From Stemphylium vesicarium (lineage: Eukaryota > Ascomycota > Dothideomycetes > Pleosporales > Pleosporaceae): 64,000 bases of DNA. Below, in pieces: positions 1 through 11,760 of this stretch (its first letter is position 1; each line of letters opens with the position of its first letter). The translations under genes were made by a program, and so were the position numbers. The stretch lies in contig QXCR01000047.1 of the NCBI GenBank assembly GCA_004380135.1, positions 186,001 through 250,000 of the forward strand. The letters are read 5' to 3'. The notes below the pieces were generated by a model that saw nothing but the letters and a program-made list of their open reading frames with translations, was not told the DNA's origin and did not search any database.

Positions 1-82
1 TGCACAGCAAGAGTTTGATGCTAGGTTAGAGAGGGAGAGGCAAGGGCGCGATTTTGATAGTGATGATGGAAAGAGGTGGTAG
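1..82 (+). CDS. 3' end of an unrecognised gene (partial)
   Basis: Reading from base 2, an open frame runs off the left edge and stops at the TAG at 80-82. The 26 visible residues are strongly charged and end in DSDDGKRW, with an Arg/Glu-rich stretch before it. This composition is typical of a real C-terminal tail and unlike the surrounding non-coding sequence. No domain can be recognised. It could be chance, because only 26 codons are visible; the upstream sequence is needed. Confidence 0.45.
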   Translation, partial: AQQEFDARLERERQGRDFDSDDGKRW

Positions 83-461
83 AGACAGATCATTGCCTCG
101 AAAGCAGTGGAATTGCATGCCCTTCTTGAGGATAACTCACAGCATATTCAATCACATTGTGTCTTATTATGCTCACAGTGAGTGGTTGATTGCCAAACTC
201 CTGTTCACGTTCCAAGCTGCAGTTGACGGGCCGCATAATCTTGCGGTTGTGGAAGGTGAGATTACCAGGGTGAAAGTGGCAGCGACGAACGTGCGCAAAT
301 AACTCAAAAACGCCTCTCACTTACCTCAACTCTTAACCACCTTTTCAGCACCTATAGTTTCGACCTCTACGACAACCGCTTCCAAATCTTGCTTTTTGGA
401 GACTGCTGTTCGGCACATTGAATTCATACTAACCTGTTTTCTGGACTATTTTTAGGTACTC
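83..461. other. intergenic gap with possible 5' leader intron
   Basis: No convincing gene. The right part is the leader of the gene that starts at 462. A CTAAC at 429-433 followed by a pyrimidine-rich stretch and TTTTTAG just before the ATG could be the end of an intron in the 5' UTR, but no donor can be chosen with confidence. Confidence 0.4.
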
Positions 462-2172
462 ATGAATGAGAACGTTTCGGCCAAGGAACGCGATATGCCC
501 AATTCATTAGAAAGCGACAGCAACGAGCAAATGCCCCGGGACCATATACAACGACTTTTTGATAGCGGCCAGCATGACGCTGAGGTCTTCACGGACGCGC
601 TTGGAGAGGCAGAGACGGATCAGAGTTTCGCTACGGAATATCTGTCTTACACCCCCTCGACAACTACCACCTTTTTCAGTCTCTCCAGAGGTCGTGGAAA
701 TTCCAACAATGATGGAGACGATGTTGACTTCGAGGGGGTACCCTCAGTGCTTATGGGCTCAGCCTTTATGGATATCCATGGTACAGGTTCTACTAATCCG
801 TCAAACCAAGGTACGTCTACATGCCAACTGTGGGTCAAGTCTGGTATTTGACGCTTTTCTAACAAATTCAGATATTGATATTGCTCCCCTTCGTTTTTTG
901 AACTTCGGCTACTCCGAATCACTTTCTCAGCTAAACTCTGTTCAATCGACCGAGGGTCACCTTTCCGCCATTGAATGTAGTATAAACTCAGCTGTAAATA
1001 TGAGCGCAAGTCGCCATCAGAATTACCAGATTTCTAGTGACCATGGAATGGTTCTGAACGATACCGAACAAGTTGTGCGCAATGCCCAGCCCCCCTTGTG
1101 CGCTGCCTGTTTGGTAGAGGGTCGCTTTGAGAGGGAATGTTCACTCTGTGTCAAATGCCACATCGCAGGCCACACCACCGCCGAGTGCATGGGCAGCGTT
1201 CCCGAGTTCTCCAGATTCATGGACCTCGCTTCTGAAATAAGAGAGCGCATCTACAGCTACGCCCTTGACATTGGCCGTCCCATCAAACCGTACATGTGCG
1301 ACTCCTCCCAACGCACGGACATCAAGTTTCACGACGACAACCAGTCCGAGCACAACGGCATGAACGCCTTCATGGGCCTCCTCCGGGTTAGCAAGAAGGT
1401 ACGCGCCGAGGCCCTTCCCATCTTCTACTCTACAAACACGTTCTTCGTCGGATGCGACACCACGACATACCTGGACCATCTCAAGCACCTCGACCGCTTC
1501 CACATGATCCGGCGCGTGTGGTTCGATATCCCGATGTACCGCGAGAGTAGCGCACCCAGCATCCTCCGGCGCATGAGCCAATTCATCAAAGAAGTCGACG
1601 AATACGAAAAAGTGTCTCAGGAGAACCAGACAGTCGAGTCGCTGAAACAGCATCCGCAGTACAAGCAGGGCGGTCTCTTAGAAATCAATCTACTCACCGT
1701 ACTCAAGAAGTTGTCTTCCCCCATAGCCGCTTCTACAGCAGCAGCAGCAGCACATGTCGCATCTGGCTCATCCATCCCCCGACCAACCCTTGAAATCATC
1801 CTCCCAGTCCCCAACGCCCAGAACTTCGCCGCCTGCGACCGCCTCAAATGGTTACAAACCGTCCTTTACGGCATCGGTATTGCCGTACGGTTTGCAGATG
1901 GGAAGCCGTTTGCCTGCACGCCTGACAACTTGTCCGTGAGCGTCATCTGGCAGCAGCGGTATCAGAAGAAAGATTTTGATAACTTACCTGAGTATGTTTG
2001 CCCACTTGATGCGGAGGGTCAGACGGCGGCGTATAGGCGTGCTTTGGAGTTGAATGCAAAGTTGGAGAGCGAGCGGCGGGAGCGCGGGTGGGCTTTTATG
2101 AGGGTGGGGTGTAAGAATCGCGATGTGGTGTGGTTTGATGTTGATACAGAGGGCGGTGGAATTGGGTGGTAA
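462..2172 (+). CDS. 2EXR/F-box-like protein with CCHC zinc knuckle
   Basis: Two exons, 462-810 and 872-2172, give 549 residues; the 61-nt intron begins GTACGT and ends TTCTAAC..TTCAG. The N-terminal 200 residues are low complexity. Residues 209-222 form C-x2-C-x4-H-x4-C (CVKCHIAGHTTAEC), a zinc-knuckle pattern. Immediately after it, LASEIRERIYSYAL (about 235-248), followed by a stretch containing LLRVSKKVRAEALPIFYSTN, matches the 2EXR/F-box-like module common in Dothideomycetes, where it is found in large families of mostly unknown role. Zinc knuckles often bind single-stranded nucleic acid or act as protein contacts. I infer a possible adaptor or nucleic-acid-associated role, with no direct evidence. 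An intronless reading from an ATG at 559 is less likely, since the splice joins two coding-like frames. Confidence 0.75.
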
Positions 2173-3148
2173 AGCGAGTCATGGCGAGCGTGTGCGTGGT
2201 GGGTGGTCTGGAGTCCTACTAGACTCACGGTGGTGACGATGATGGTGGCGGATGGAATAGAGCACGTGACGGACACGAATGATCTGAACCAAGTTTTTGG
2301 ACTCACATATGGGAATAGTTTCAATATTTCGCCTTAATACTAAGGTTAGGATTTTTATCCTCTAGTAATTATCAGGCTTTTAATCACGAGGCGCATACTA
2401 ACTATACTAGCTCCAGGGCTGCAATACTAAGTAGTTGTTTCAGTAATGCACGCAACGTGCTTAGACATAAAATTGTTCAGCCACTAAGACAGATACATCG
2501 GGTTCTATTTCATTGGGTGACATAGAGAATAGCTAGATCACAATCTGCTTCCCGAACGTGCGGCCTTTGGTTCTGCGTGGAGTGATGGTCCCAGCAGAAA
2601 AACTGGAACCTTATGTGGCATTCGCAACGTGATTTTTCAGTGACAAATTTCATCGTCATTCACATGCAGTCACGGGTACCAAGTGTTTGCATACCATTCA
2701 CCCATCAGGGCCAACACACCTCAGACACAATGTCTCACTTCTGTGTGAAACGTATTAAACTAAACAAACGCGCATTTCTAAATATCCGAAACGACCCAGC
2801 AGAACATGCAACAACTGCCATGCGACTCTCCGACGTAATCCGATCAACAGTGGTAGAGGTCTCGCGATACTGGGGCCTTTGGGACTAACGTTTGAGTGCC
2901 CTGATGTAAGCCCAAGCGACGTTGAGAAAGTCGTTGAAGACAACGATGTGTGCACCACATGCAGAGCAGAGGAAGAAGAAACCCTCGTAAAAGCACGCGA
3001 CGATGATACCGTCGTTTCTACTCTTAACAACAGCAGCAAAACCCCCCACTCAAAGCAAACAGACAACTCTCGCCACCCATAATAGTAGAAAACCCATCAT
3101 TCGACATGCACACGCATCTCCTCAGCAGTAAACCTAGCCTAACCCAAC
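2173..3148. other. intergenic gap, convergent 3' ends
   Basis: Lies between the 3' ends of the 2EXR-like gene and the coiled-coil gene. Short open frames exist on both strands (for example 2613-2888) but overlap each other, lack any family signature and have no splice support. No repeat or RNA gene seen. Confidence 0.5.
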
Positions 3149-5950
3149 TCAACCAACCCAGAGCCCCCTCTTCCTCAAAACATCAATCTCCCTCCCCCTC
3201 GCACACTCCTCCGCCCACTTCGCCCCATCCCACATCTCCCACACACTCCTCTTGCGCATCACCTCCCAGCCCGTCCTAGCCGGCGGATACAACTCACCCA
3301 TTTTCCACCTGCGCACCTTCTCCATGATATCATCAGCCGCAACATCCATCTCCTTCTTCGACCAATAAACCGGCGCTGCAACATCAAGCTCCATCAACTC
3401 TTCTTCCCTCTTATTCCTGAGTTCTGCGCGGTACGCCGCCATTTCCCTATCACGGAGTTCGACTGCGGCGGGGAGTTTGCAGCCGGGGATGCGTTTGGAC
3501 GACTTGGCGGGTTTGTCGTGCAGGGCGAAATCGGAGATGGAGGGGGAGGATGAGGGGGGGAAGAGACTGCTTGTTTCCGAGGCAGTATCGTGGCCTTCTT
3601 CGGGGATGGGTTCGAGGATGGGCATGCGGTCGCCGCGGACGTACGCTTGTTCCATGTTTACTATGTGTGCGCCGCGGAGTTTGTTGCTGAAGGCTAGTTT
3701 TGTTATTTGGTCTTCTCTGCGCGCGTCGCTTTTCTTGTGCTTGTTGAACATCTGATTTAAGGTTAGGTAGTCGCGGTCTTTGGCTTCGAGTTTGGCTTGT
3801 AGGCTCGCGACTTCCCAGTTCGCTTCTTCGCGGGCTTTGTCGCGGTATTCTTTGATGTACTGGCGTGTTTCTTTTTGTTGCTGGTCCATGGATGCGTCGA
3901 AGGCTTGACTGCGCTTCTCTAGCTCTGAGCTCTTTTGTTCCGTCTCACTTTTCCAAATGTTGGCGTGTAGTGTGAGGTCCTCGGTTTTTTTAATCAGACT
4001 GGTAATCTCGGCTTGTGCTTCGTCAAGACTAGAACGAAGCTCCTCGTTCTCTTCTTCAAGATCGTCCTGTTGATCATGGCTCTCTATGAACCGGAGCTTC
4101 TCCTCCGCCAACTTACGTTTCTTCTTCTCTTCCTTGAAAAGCTCCTCAAAGCCTTCCCTATCCATCTGTCTCGGGCTCAGTGGGCTCGCTAAACCCGGGC
4201 TCAGCATCCTAATGTCTTGCGACTGCACTGCGAATGCTTTTCCAGCCATTGCGATTTCGTGTTCTCTGTCCTTCAACTGACGCTGTCGCCATTCATCTAT
4301 TTCCCGCCAAGACTTCCTATCGTCTGCATAGCTAAAAATGAGTTTCTTGATGCTCGAGTATAGAGGGTTGAGCGCAGAATCATCTCCAAAGCCCTGCATC
4401 AGAATGTCGATGTGACTGAGGCTGATAATCTTCTCATCAGCATTGGCTTGGGACATGTTTTCCAAGATGCCGCTCAACTTGCTCATAGAGTCTCGCAGCT
4501 TGTCCAATATGTCATTGCTCTCAGTGGCCTCGTAGTCGACCTGTCGGGCAGATTCAGTCATGTCATTCAACTCTTTTTGTTTCGCTTCCAGCTCTTTCTG
4601 CATCTCACAAATCCTACTTCTCATGCCGTTGATCTCTGATTGGAGCCTCTTGTTCTCTGCTTCAATCGCTTTGTTAAGAGGTAGTCCGGGCTCGATATGA
4701 TTTCGTGCCTTAATCTGCTTTTCGAACCTTCGTGCTTTAATAGACAGTGCATTGTACTTCCGCTGCCATTCTTCGACATCGCCCTTACTGGATTGCATTT
4801 CATCCTTCACTGCCTCACCATGCTCCTTCTTTTCAGTCTCAAGTTCTTGAATTCTCGTCAAAAGCTTCTCGTTATCTTTTCCTAGACTTTTCACTTCACC
4901 CTTGGTGGTTTGCAGTTCTTGCTGAGCTGAGTCTGTGCGTTCGGCAGCCTTGTCGCGCTCGCTGCTCGTTGCCTTAAGCTTGACTGCAAGTTCATCCTTT
5001 TCTGCGAGGACTTTAGCGAGCACGACATCTAGGGCCTCAGTTAGTTCCTGGATATCTTGGCCGGCGGATTCATCGGTTAAACGATGAGATGTGCTTTCGA
5101 GCTGATTTTCCAAAGCTGCATTGCGTTCCTCTAGCTCTTTGGTATGCTCTCTCTGCAATTCTGACGCTTTTTCCAGCTCGGTATTCCGCTTCTGGGCATC
5201 CATAAGCGCCATCCTCAGCTCTTCAACCGTATCCATAAATTCATCATCTTTCGCCAGGCACTCATTCTCACCTATACTTGGTGACTTTGCTGGTATTTCA
5301 TTCACATCCTCTCCATTTTGTCTCCAATGACGAAGCATAGCCCTCACATCGCGACTTGCTTGATCATCATCTGAAGAATCGGCACTGCAACTACGTGTTC
5401 GGCCGTGCCCCTGCACATGCTCTGACATCGAGCGTGATAAGTTGACCTTCGCAAGCTTCTCATCCTTGGGTCCAAGGCCAGTGAGGTTACGACGCAGGGG
5501 ATTGACCCTAAAATTGCTAGTTACTGAAGAGGGTCGTTGCATAGCACTGGGTGAACGGCTTGGATGCTCCCTAAGGTCGTGAATCCTCTTCATCGAGGGC
5601 AGAACATCTACCTTTTCATTCTTCTTCGCTTTCAAGGCCCTGGTAGGTGCAGCATAACTAGACATACTCTCCCTTGCTCGAGGTATCGGAAAGTCATGGT
5701 CCTGGTCGTGTAAGAGTTCTTCAACAACGATATTTGGGTATCCGCCTGTCGATGCATCGTACTCTTGTTCGTCGTCTAGTAGAGGCCCTTCTCTATGCGG
5801 CATTTCATACGAAGCAAATTGTGTATATTCATCGACGGGCGATAGCGCACCCCGTGACCTTCGTTTTGCTTCATCTCCTCTCTTGGGCGGCCCCATTGGC
5901 TTGCCATCTGCAGAATGTCGGCTACTCTCGGAATCGTAGTTATTCGTCAT
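3149..5950 (-). CDS. large coiled-coil protein, unknown function
   Basis: A single exon of 933 residues with an ATG at 5950. The first ~220 residues are polar and disordered with Ser/Arg-rich patches (SRSMSEHVQGHGRTRSCS). From about 225 to 700 the sequence is almost continuous heptad-like, Glu/Lys/Leu-rich coiled coil, broken by a helical non-coil segment near 470-540 (NILDKLRDSMSKLSGILENM onward). The C-terminal ~120 residues are Trp-rich and basic-acidic (GWEVMRKRSVWEMWDGAKW) and look like a conserved terminal module. The architecture recalls microtubule-organising or cytoskeletal scaffolds, but no PACT, CM1 or motor motif is visible, so the function is left open. It faces away from the large gap to its right. 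Confidence 0.85.
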   Translation of the reverse strand: MTNNYDSESSRHSADGKPMGPPKRGDEAKRRSRGALSPVDEYTQFASYEMPHREGPLLDDEQEYDASTGGYPNIVVEELLHDQDHDFPIPRARESMSSYAAPTRALKAKKNEKVDVLPSMKRIHDLREHPSRSPSAMQRPSSVTSNFRVNPLRRNLTGLGPKDEKLAKVNLSRSMSEHVQGHGRTRSCSADSSDDDQASRDVRAMLRHWRQNGEDVNEIPAKSPSIGENECLAKDDEFMDTVEELRMALMDAQKRNTELEKASELQREHTKELEERNAALENQLESTSHRLTDESAGQDIQELTEALDVVLAKVLAEKDELAVKLKATSSERDKAAERTDSAQQELQTTKGEVKSLGKDNEKLLTRIQELETEKKEHGEAVKDEMQSSKGDVEEWQRKYNALSIKARRFEKQIKARNHIEPGLPLNKAIEAENKRLQSEINGMRSRICEMQKELEAKQKELNDMTESARQVDYEATESNDILDKLRDSMSKLSGILENMSQANADEKIISLSHIDILMQGFGDDSALNPLYSSIKKLIFSYADDRKSWREIDEWRQRQLKDREHEIAMAGKAFAVQSQDIRMLSPGLASPLSPRQMDREGFEELFKEEKKKRKLAEEKLRFIESHDQQDDLEEENEELRSSLDEAQAEITSLIKKTEDLTLHANIWKSETEQKSSELEKRSQAFDASMDQQQKETRQYIKEYRDKAREEANWEVASLQAKLEAKDRDYLTLNQMFNKHKKSDARREDQITKLAFSNKLRGAHIVNMEQAYVRGDRMPILEPIPEEGHDTASETSSLFPPSSSPSISDFALHDKPAKSSKRIPGCKLPAAVELRDREMAAYRAELRNKREEELMELDVAAPVYWSKKEMDVAADDIMEKVRRWKMGELYPPARTGWEVMRKRSVWEMWDGAKWAEECARGREIDVLRKRGLWVG

Positions 5951-8900
5951 GGTTGGTTGGTAAGGTTTTCCAAAGCTCGTCGCACTCGAGTTCGGGAGAC
6001 ATTAGCCCAACTGGACGTTGCTGCGCACTATTCTCCATGCTAGATTTCATTGTCAGATGGCTTCATTATTCCTTCGAACTTGCTTCAAAGCGCCTGTTTT
6101 GCATAATGAACTCTATTTTTCTTGCAGACCGAAGATTAAACAGCCTCAATGGGTTACCAGGAAACCGTTGAGCCCATGACACATCCTTTGTTAGAGCATC
6201 CGGTGCGACGGACCTTCGCCGCCCCAACCACAAGGAGACGAAACGACCTAGTTCCACTATCTTAGAGCAACGTGATAAAGTTGCAGGCACGACAGGCAAC
6301 GGTACGAATATATTATGATCTGCAACCCCTTTGGTCGAGACCCTGTAGTCGCGAGACCTACCTGCTGGGGGACACGCACGTAAGATCACACTGTCCCCGC
6401 GAGTTTGGTGCCTGGAAAACTTTACATCGTCAAGTGCGATGTTATCCAGTAATCCTCCCAAGCTAAAAAGACGCGGAAACTACCATTTCCCACATCAAGC
6501 CTGGGCGCGCCTGCGGAAGGCGGGTGACAGAGACTAGCTATCTAGGCAGACAGGGGAGCACAGCCTTAGGTAGCGGCATCACGTGTTAGCGCATTACCGA
6601 CCCGACCCCATGGGGCAACGTGGTACGGAACTAGTTGACGGAGAATAGACGAGCGCCGCTCTTGCGCCCCATTATTCCGAACGGAACCATGCATGTATTC
6701 GTGCGCCCCACATTATAATGCTGCATGGTGAAGAGAAGGTGGAGCCCAAGTGTTGACCTAGAGCGAGAGTGAGAATGAGGGGTAGACTGAGAAGGCCGAG
6801 CAAAAGGTGATGAAGTGGCGCACGGCGCCAGCCTCACATGTGCTGTCGAACGACGATCGCAGAGTGCGCGAACGCGAACCTAAGCTTGGCTACGCTTGCA
6901 CGTGTTGTGACATATGCTTACTGACTGGGCCGCGCCACACTCACGCAGTCTTCACCCAGCTCATTTTAGCCGGGCGAACTACCCGAGATAAGCGCGCTGA
7001 GACCCAGGACATGTTCGACCGTCGTCTTCGCGTGAACGTTGGGCATTACCCCACCGCGATAGAGTCCGAGAAGCCTTATCCTAATCTTTCCCAAGTGACT
7101 GGATCATGGTGCTCATAACTTCCCCCTTACCACACTTTAAACAGTTAGTTTCCGCCAGCCAACGGGTGCAATATCAAGAACATCGTGCGATACTTGCATA
7201 CGAATCTTACAATAACAGTCGGTAGGTTTAGTAGGTACCTCGCGGCATAGTTGCTCGATCCAACCGCGACCGTTGGCCTACTGCGGTGGGCGTCTGTTAG
7301 TGTACCAACGCCGGGTCGCTGAAGCCGGAGATGCGTACGCGAGATGTGAAAGATCCTCTCAGAAGTGCGGGCTGTTGTGTTGCTTGTGATAGAAACACGC
7401 ATCTCCCCATGACTCGGCAGTCAGCATTCTGGGAGCAGAAAGGAACCGGCGCTGAGGCGTAGAAGGCATCGCACACTAGAGAATGTTGGTGACGACGGCC
7501 AGACTATCGACGGCATTTCCGTGCCATGGGAGCGTTCCATGGGAAGGATTCTGGCCAAGTGGGGTCAATCTCCAAACCCCTTCCTCGCGCGACGCTATAG
7601 GACCACATCGACTGTTGGCTCCCGCGGAGAGAGATATCGCTAGTTCTTCATTCGTCGTTATTAAGAGGTACCGAGCGATTTAGAGTAGCACAATCATTGG
7701 TACGAGGCTGCAAAAGGCGGCAGAGGTTGGTTTTCGACTACGCTCAAGTCAATGATGGGTAGAACCAACAAAAAGCATGCTTCTAGCTCTACTAGCACCA
7801 TCATGGCATCGGAATCTTGAAATGCGGATTGGCGGCTTAGCGAAAGTGAGACGCGAACAACGGAGATATGGACAGTCTGAGTAAAGTCGCATCTGGGTCG
7901 GTGTCGGCGAGCAGTGACAGTGACGGTGCTGGTCAGATGCACATGTGCCCAAGGGTTTCGCCTCGATGACGCCAGGTAGCCCGAGGTTCTGTGGTAGCGA
8001 AACGATGTAATGTCCCCACCGAGACGGCCGATACCGATCGTACCATGTGACGTACACCTCTGCGGTACTGTAGTAAGGAGAGACTGTACCGATAGCCCGT
8101 TTGCTGTCAATTTTGGATACACCGGTCAGAAGATGCATGTTCAAATCTCGCAAACTCCACCCCGCCTCCTGATTCAAAGCAATGATGGAGGTAGTGGTAT
8201 CCACACATGTTTCGCGCTTGCTCAGACCAATCGAATCTGCCTTTGAAGTTCGATCAAACGTGGTTACACACAGTTGAGAGTGTTTGGCAATCGTACCGAA
8301 ATGGTGATAGTATGCATTCCAGAGAGAAGTCCGCAGGGAGCGCATGTCGGCACGATCGACCGGAAGCTACCGAACTTTTGCTGCATGCATGCAATATGCA
8401 GGATTTTGCCCAGCTGTCCGTCGCCTGTCGCCAGCAGTGATTAAGGGTAAAATCACCCTAACGGGCTTGCCTAGAAGAACGTAGACGCAGGGAACCTGGC
8501 CACAATAGCCGCGAACAGGAAGGATTGACGGAATTATTCTAAGCTGAAGCGGTCAACAGGCTGCTCAGCCTCGCCGCGGAGGTGCAACGTGACCAGTGTG
8601 TTGGAAATGCTCTGCGGTTCCTTTGTCCAGCCGCTGCGATTGTGAAGATAAATGGGGGCATCGTGTTTGAGAACGAGTGTTTGAGAGACGGCTAGTTTGA
8701 GGCGGCTCATGGGCCGATTGTTTAGGTGCAGTTTGGCGCGCAATGTAGACGTTGGGCATCGCAGTGTCGTGGCCAGCCCTGCCAAGTATGACCAGCTGTC
8801 AGGGTACTGGCATAGATGAGATGCAGCCATCCGTAAAAAGCACACTGGCCCAGGCTACCAAGTGACGGAAGCAATAGACTTTTATCGACCAACCATCTCG

Positions 8901-10097
8901 AGCTTGGGAGAAAATTGTGGTCATGTACTCTCTATGCAATTGGCCATTATGGAAGGGGGACTTTCAGCCGCAGAGCTGCAATTGGTGGTTGGAATGCAGC
9001 CCGTGATCTGGTGGAACACAGCTCCAAGGGTAGCTCCAATAGCTAAAGATACCAGTGAGCGTGTGGCTTACTATGGCGAGCACCGAATACATATGAATGC
9101 TGCAAGCCATTGCGTATCCCTGTCGAGATTGGTAGACGCTTTCTTAAGCTAGACGACAGCTATGGAAGGGCGGCCAAACTGAGAGTAGCTCCCGCCTAGA
9201 GCTGCTGGTGGGGAGGGGCTGAGGGCCGTTTTCAACCCCACTGGAAAAGAGCCGCGATATTTTGAACTTCGAAACGTGAACGGACCAGAGGGCTAAGTCT
9301 TGCGCCATCTTGTAGGTATTGAATCGCTTGGGTAGTTCGCAACCCAAAAGCAGCGCGACTTCTCAGTGTGGCAAGCGTGCCCAGCCATCACCAATCCGGT
9401 AGACTCTTTGTCCATGTTGAGACGGAGGTACACTACACTATACGTGAGCAGTTGACCTCGAGGTTGGATAGTCGCTACAAATACCTTCTTGCGACTGACC
9501 CCGGACAAAGAATCCCTCTCGGTTGATTTACCCTTCACGCTTTGCTCGAGCTCTGCCTTCGCCACAAAGAGTAACGGGCAGGAACACCACAACCCAGATA
9601 GCTGTACTATCTGGCCTGGGCTTTGATATCGTGTCGCTATCGCATTTGCTTGTCCGCGTACCAAAACATTGGAACCGGTGAGAAGCGGGTAGCTGCAACA
9701 GGTTCGTTCCCTGAACGTTTTGCGAACTGCTATGCATCATTGCGATACAGCAAACCCAGCAACGAACAACATTTTGGCTATCTTTACTGACATATATGCA
9801 GCGACATATCTGTATCAGAACCGGGTGGCCAAAAGCCTTCTAGAAGAACCGGGAGATTTGCAGGATCTGATACCAGAGACAGAATCTCGGCAGCGGTCGC
9901 TAGTCACTGAGACACTTCGCCAACGGGAGAAATATATCTTCGCTCCATTGGCGCTCCTTCTTCTTCGTCTTTCACCTTCGTTGCCTTTGGTTTCGTGCTG
10001 AGTCGAGCAGCGGGAACCAACCAGCAAAGTGAACAACGCGTCAGCCCGCAATCTCCACTGTCGCAGCAACTGACCCAACTGCGCGTTAACCCTCGCT
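5951..10097. other. 4.1 kb gene-free region upstream of HMG-box gene
   Basis: No frame here has coding character. The longest, 7749-8345 on the minus strand (198 codons), overlaps another frame on the same strand, lacks domains and is Cys/His/Arg/Ser-rich in the way random frames are. No inverted repeats, transposase remnant or tRNA were recognised. A pyrimidine-rich tract around 9950-9990, typical of fungal transcription starts, lies ~110 bp before the HMG gene's ATG. An ATG at 9720 could open an upstream ORF of 93 codons if the leader is long. The region is best viewed as the shared upstream space of two divergently transcribed genes. Confidence 0.55.
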
Positions 10098-11760
10098 ATG
10101 ATGAGGGGTGACACGCTCATCCAACAACATCCGCCCACGCCGCCGAATGCCGGGGCAGAGTACCAGGCCGGATTGCACCAAGTTGCGCAATACAACGCAG
10201 ATCGCGGCTATTCGTTCGGTGAGGCAGGATATGGATCCCCAGGCTCGGTGGCGCACAAAGGGATCCCTTTGCATGCGTCACATGCCGAGAACCACCCTCG
10301 TGGGCTTGGATTAGGTATACAATATGTATGAGTCCCTACATTCTCATGCGCACAACATGCTGATCAAAATCCAGGACGGGTATGGACCTCCAGCGGAATT
10401 TTACCAGAACGGACCGTACAACGACATGCCGGTAGGTGAACCGAAGTTGTAGGCATCGACGATACATGGCTAATGGAGATGACAGAACGACCAAGCCCTG
10501 TTCTCGCCGCCAACGCCAAGATCCGCAAACGGCGACGACAGCAATCGAAGGACAACGCGCAGCGGACGAGCAGTCACGGCATCCAGTTCACCACGTAGAA
10601 ACGAAGCAAGCCCTCGGCCAAGGGCGACGCCGAGGGCCAAGAAGGCGAAAACGGCGAAAGGCGACAAGCAGAAGACACCCAAGCTGACAGCGCCACTAAG
10701 TATCTTGACGAAAGAGCTGCATCATATCCCGGTCAAGAACATGGAGGAATGGGTCAACCGGCCGGCAGACGTCCGAAGGAGAGAGGTGGAGAAGAGGAAC
10801 GGATACATCACTCGCCCCATGAACTCTTTCATGTTGTATCGATCAGCGTTCGCAGAGAGGGCCAAGTCATGGTGCTTACAGAACAACCATCAAGTCGTGT
10901 CGTCGGTGGCGGGTGAAAGTTGGCCTCTTGAGCCACCAGAGATTCGCGAGCTGTACAACGAGTACGCAAAACTAGAAAGGATCAACCACCAAAACGCACA
11001 TCCAACATACAAGTTCTCTCCGAGCAAGACAGCGGCGCCAGCTCGAAAGCGAAGGAGCGAGTGGTCGGATGACGAAGAGCCTAGTGATTTGGACGACGCC
11101 GAATGGGCTCCAGGTGCCGGTAGGGTGCGTTCCCGACAAGCTAGACGTATCGACCGTTCGATCAGCTATTCATCAAACGGAGTCTCCCAAGACTACTTTG
11201 ATGGAACATTTGGTCCAAACGGCAACGGTGTCAACAGATCCTCCTGGGAGATGACGAATGAAGGGCGGCCGATGCCGATGCCGATGCCGATGAGCATGAG
11301 CCACAACGACCTCTACAACCATTACTATCAGACTGCGGCCTACCCCAACATGCACATGAGCCCGAGCTATATAGACGACATGCACATGAGGCCAGTGAGT
11401 ACTCCGACATCCAACAGTCACTTTCAATCGAACCCATCGATGCTGGGATTACCTGGAGGCAACGCGCATGATCTACTGCAACAGCTTCATCCGAATGTCG
11501 GCACACCGTTTGATGAAGGCCAACTGGATCCGATGCTATTGGCGTATGATGGAGGTAATCGTTCGGACATTGACCCAGCGGCACTCCAACAAAACGACTT
11601 CCGGAATCCCAACATGGGTATGCAGGAAGCGCTCGCCCAGCACGACCTTGACAACTTCCTAGATCTCCCGCAAGATGAATACCAGTCTTGGCAACCGGAT
11701 CCGGCAATGGTGTCGCTGGAAGAAGAGTCCCAGTTCGACAAGTGGATGGGTGAACAATGA
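10098..11760 (+). CDS. HMG-box transcription factor (MATA-type box)
   Basis: Three exons (10098-10325, 10375-10431, 10486-11760) give 519 residues; both introns are ~50 nt and phase 0, and the intervening 57-nt exon reads cleanly into exon 3. Residues 202-273 form an HMG box beginning YITRPMNSFMLYR, containing GESWPLEPPEIRELYNEYAK and ending near HPTYKFSP. This is the sequence-specific MATA/SOX-like class, which bends DNA, and similar boxes occur in fungal mating and sexual-development regulators (S. pombe Ste11, Podospora PaHMG5). A basic stretch (TPRAKKAKTAKGDKQK) precedes the box and may be a nuclear signal. After it lie an acidic patch, a (Pro-Met)n run and Asn/Gln/Met/Pro-rich sequence that could activate transcription. 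Assignment to a specific orthologue is not possible here. Confidence 0.88.
11271..11293 (+). repeat. in-frame ATGCCG hexamer repeat
   Basis: A short tandem of the hexamer ATGCCG inside the HMG-box gene encodes alternating Met-Pro, continuing into Met-Ser. Slippage here would add or remove dipeptides without a frameshift. Confidence 0.8.

Noticed and set aside
7749..8345. 198-codon minus-strand frame in the large gap
   Set aside because: Overlaps another frame on the same strand, composition like random sequence, no motif or splice support.
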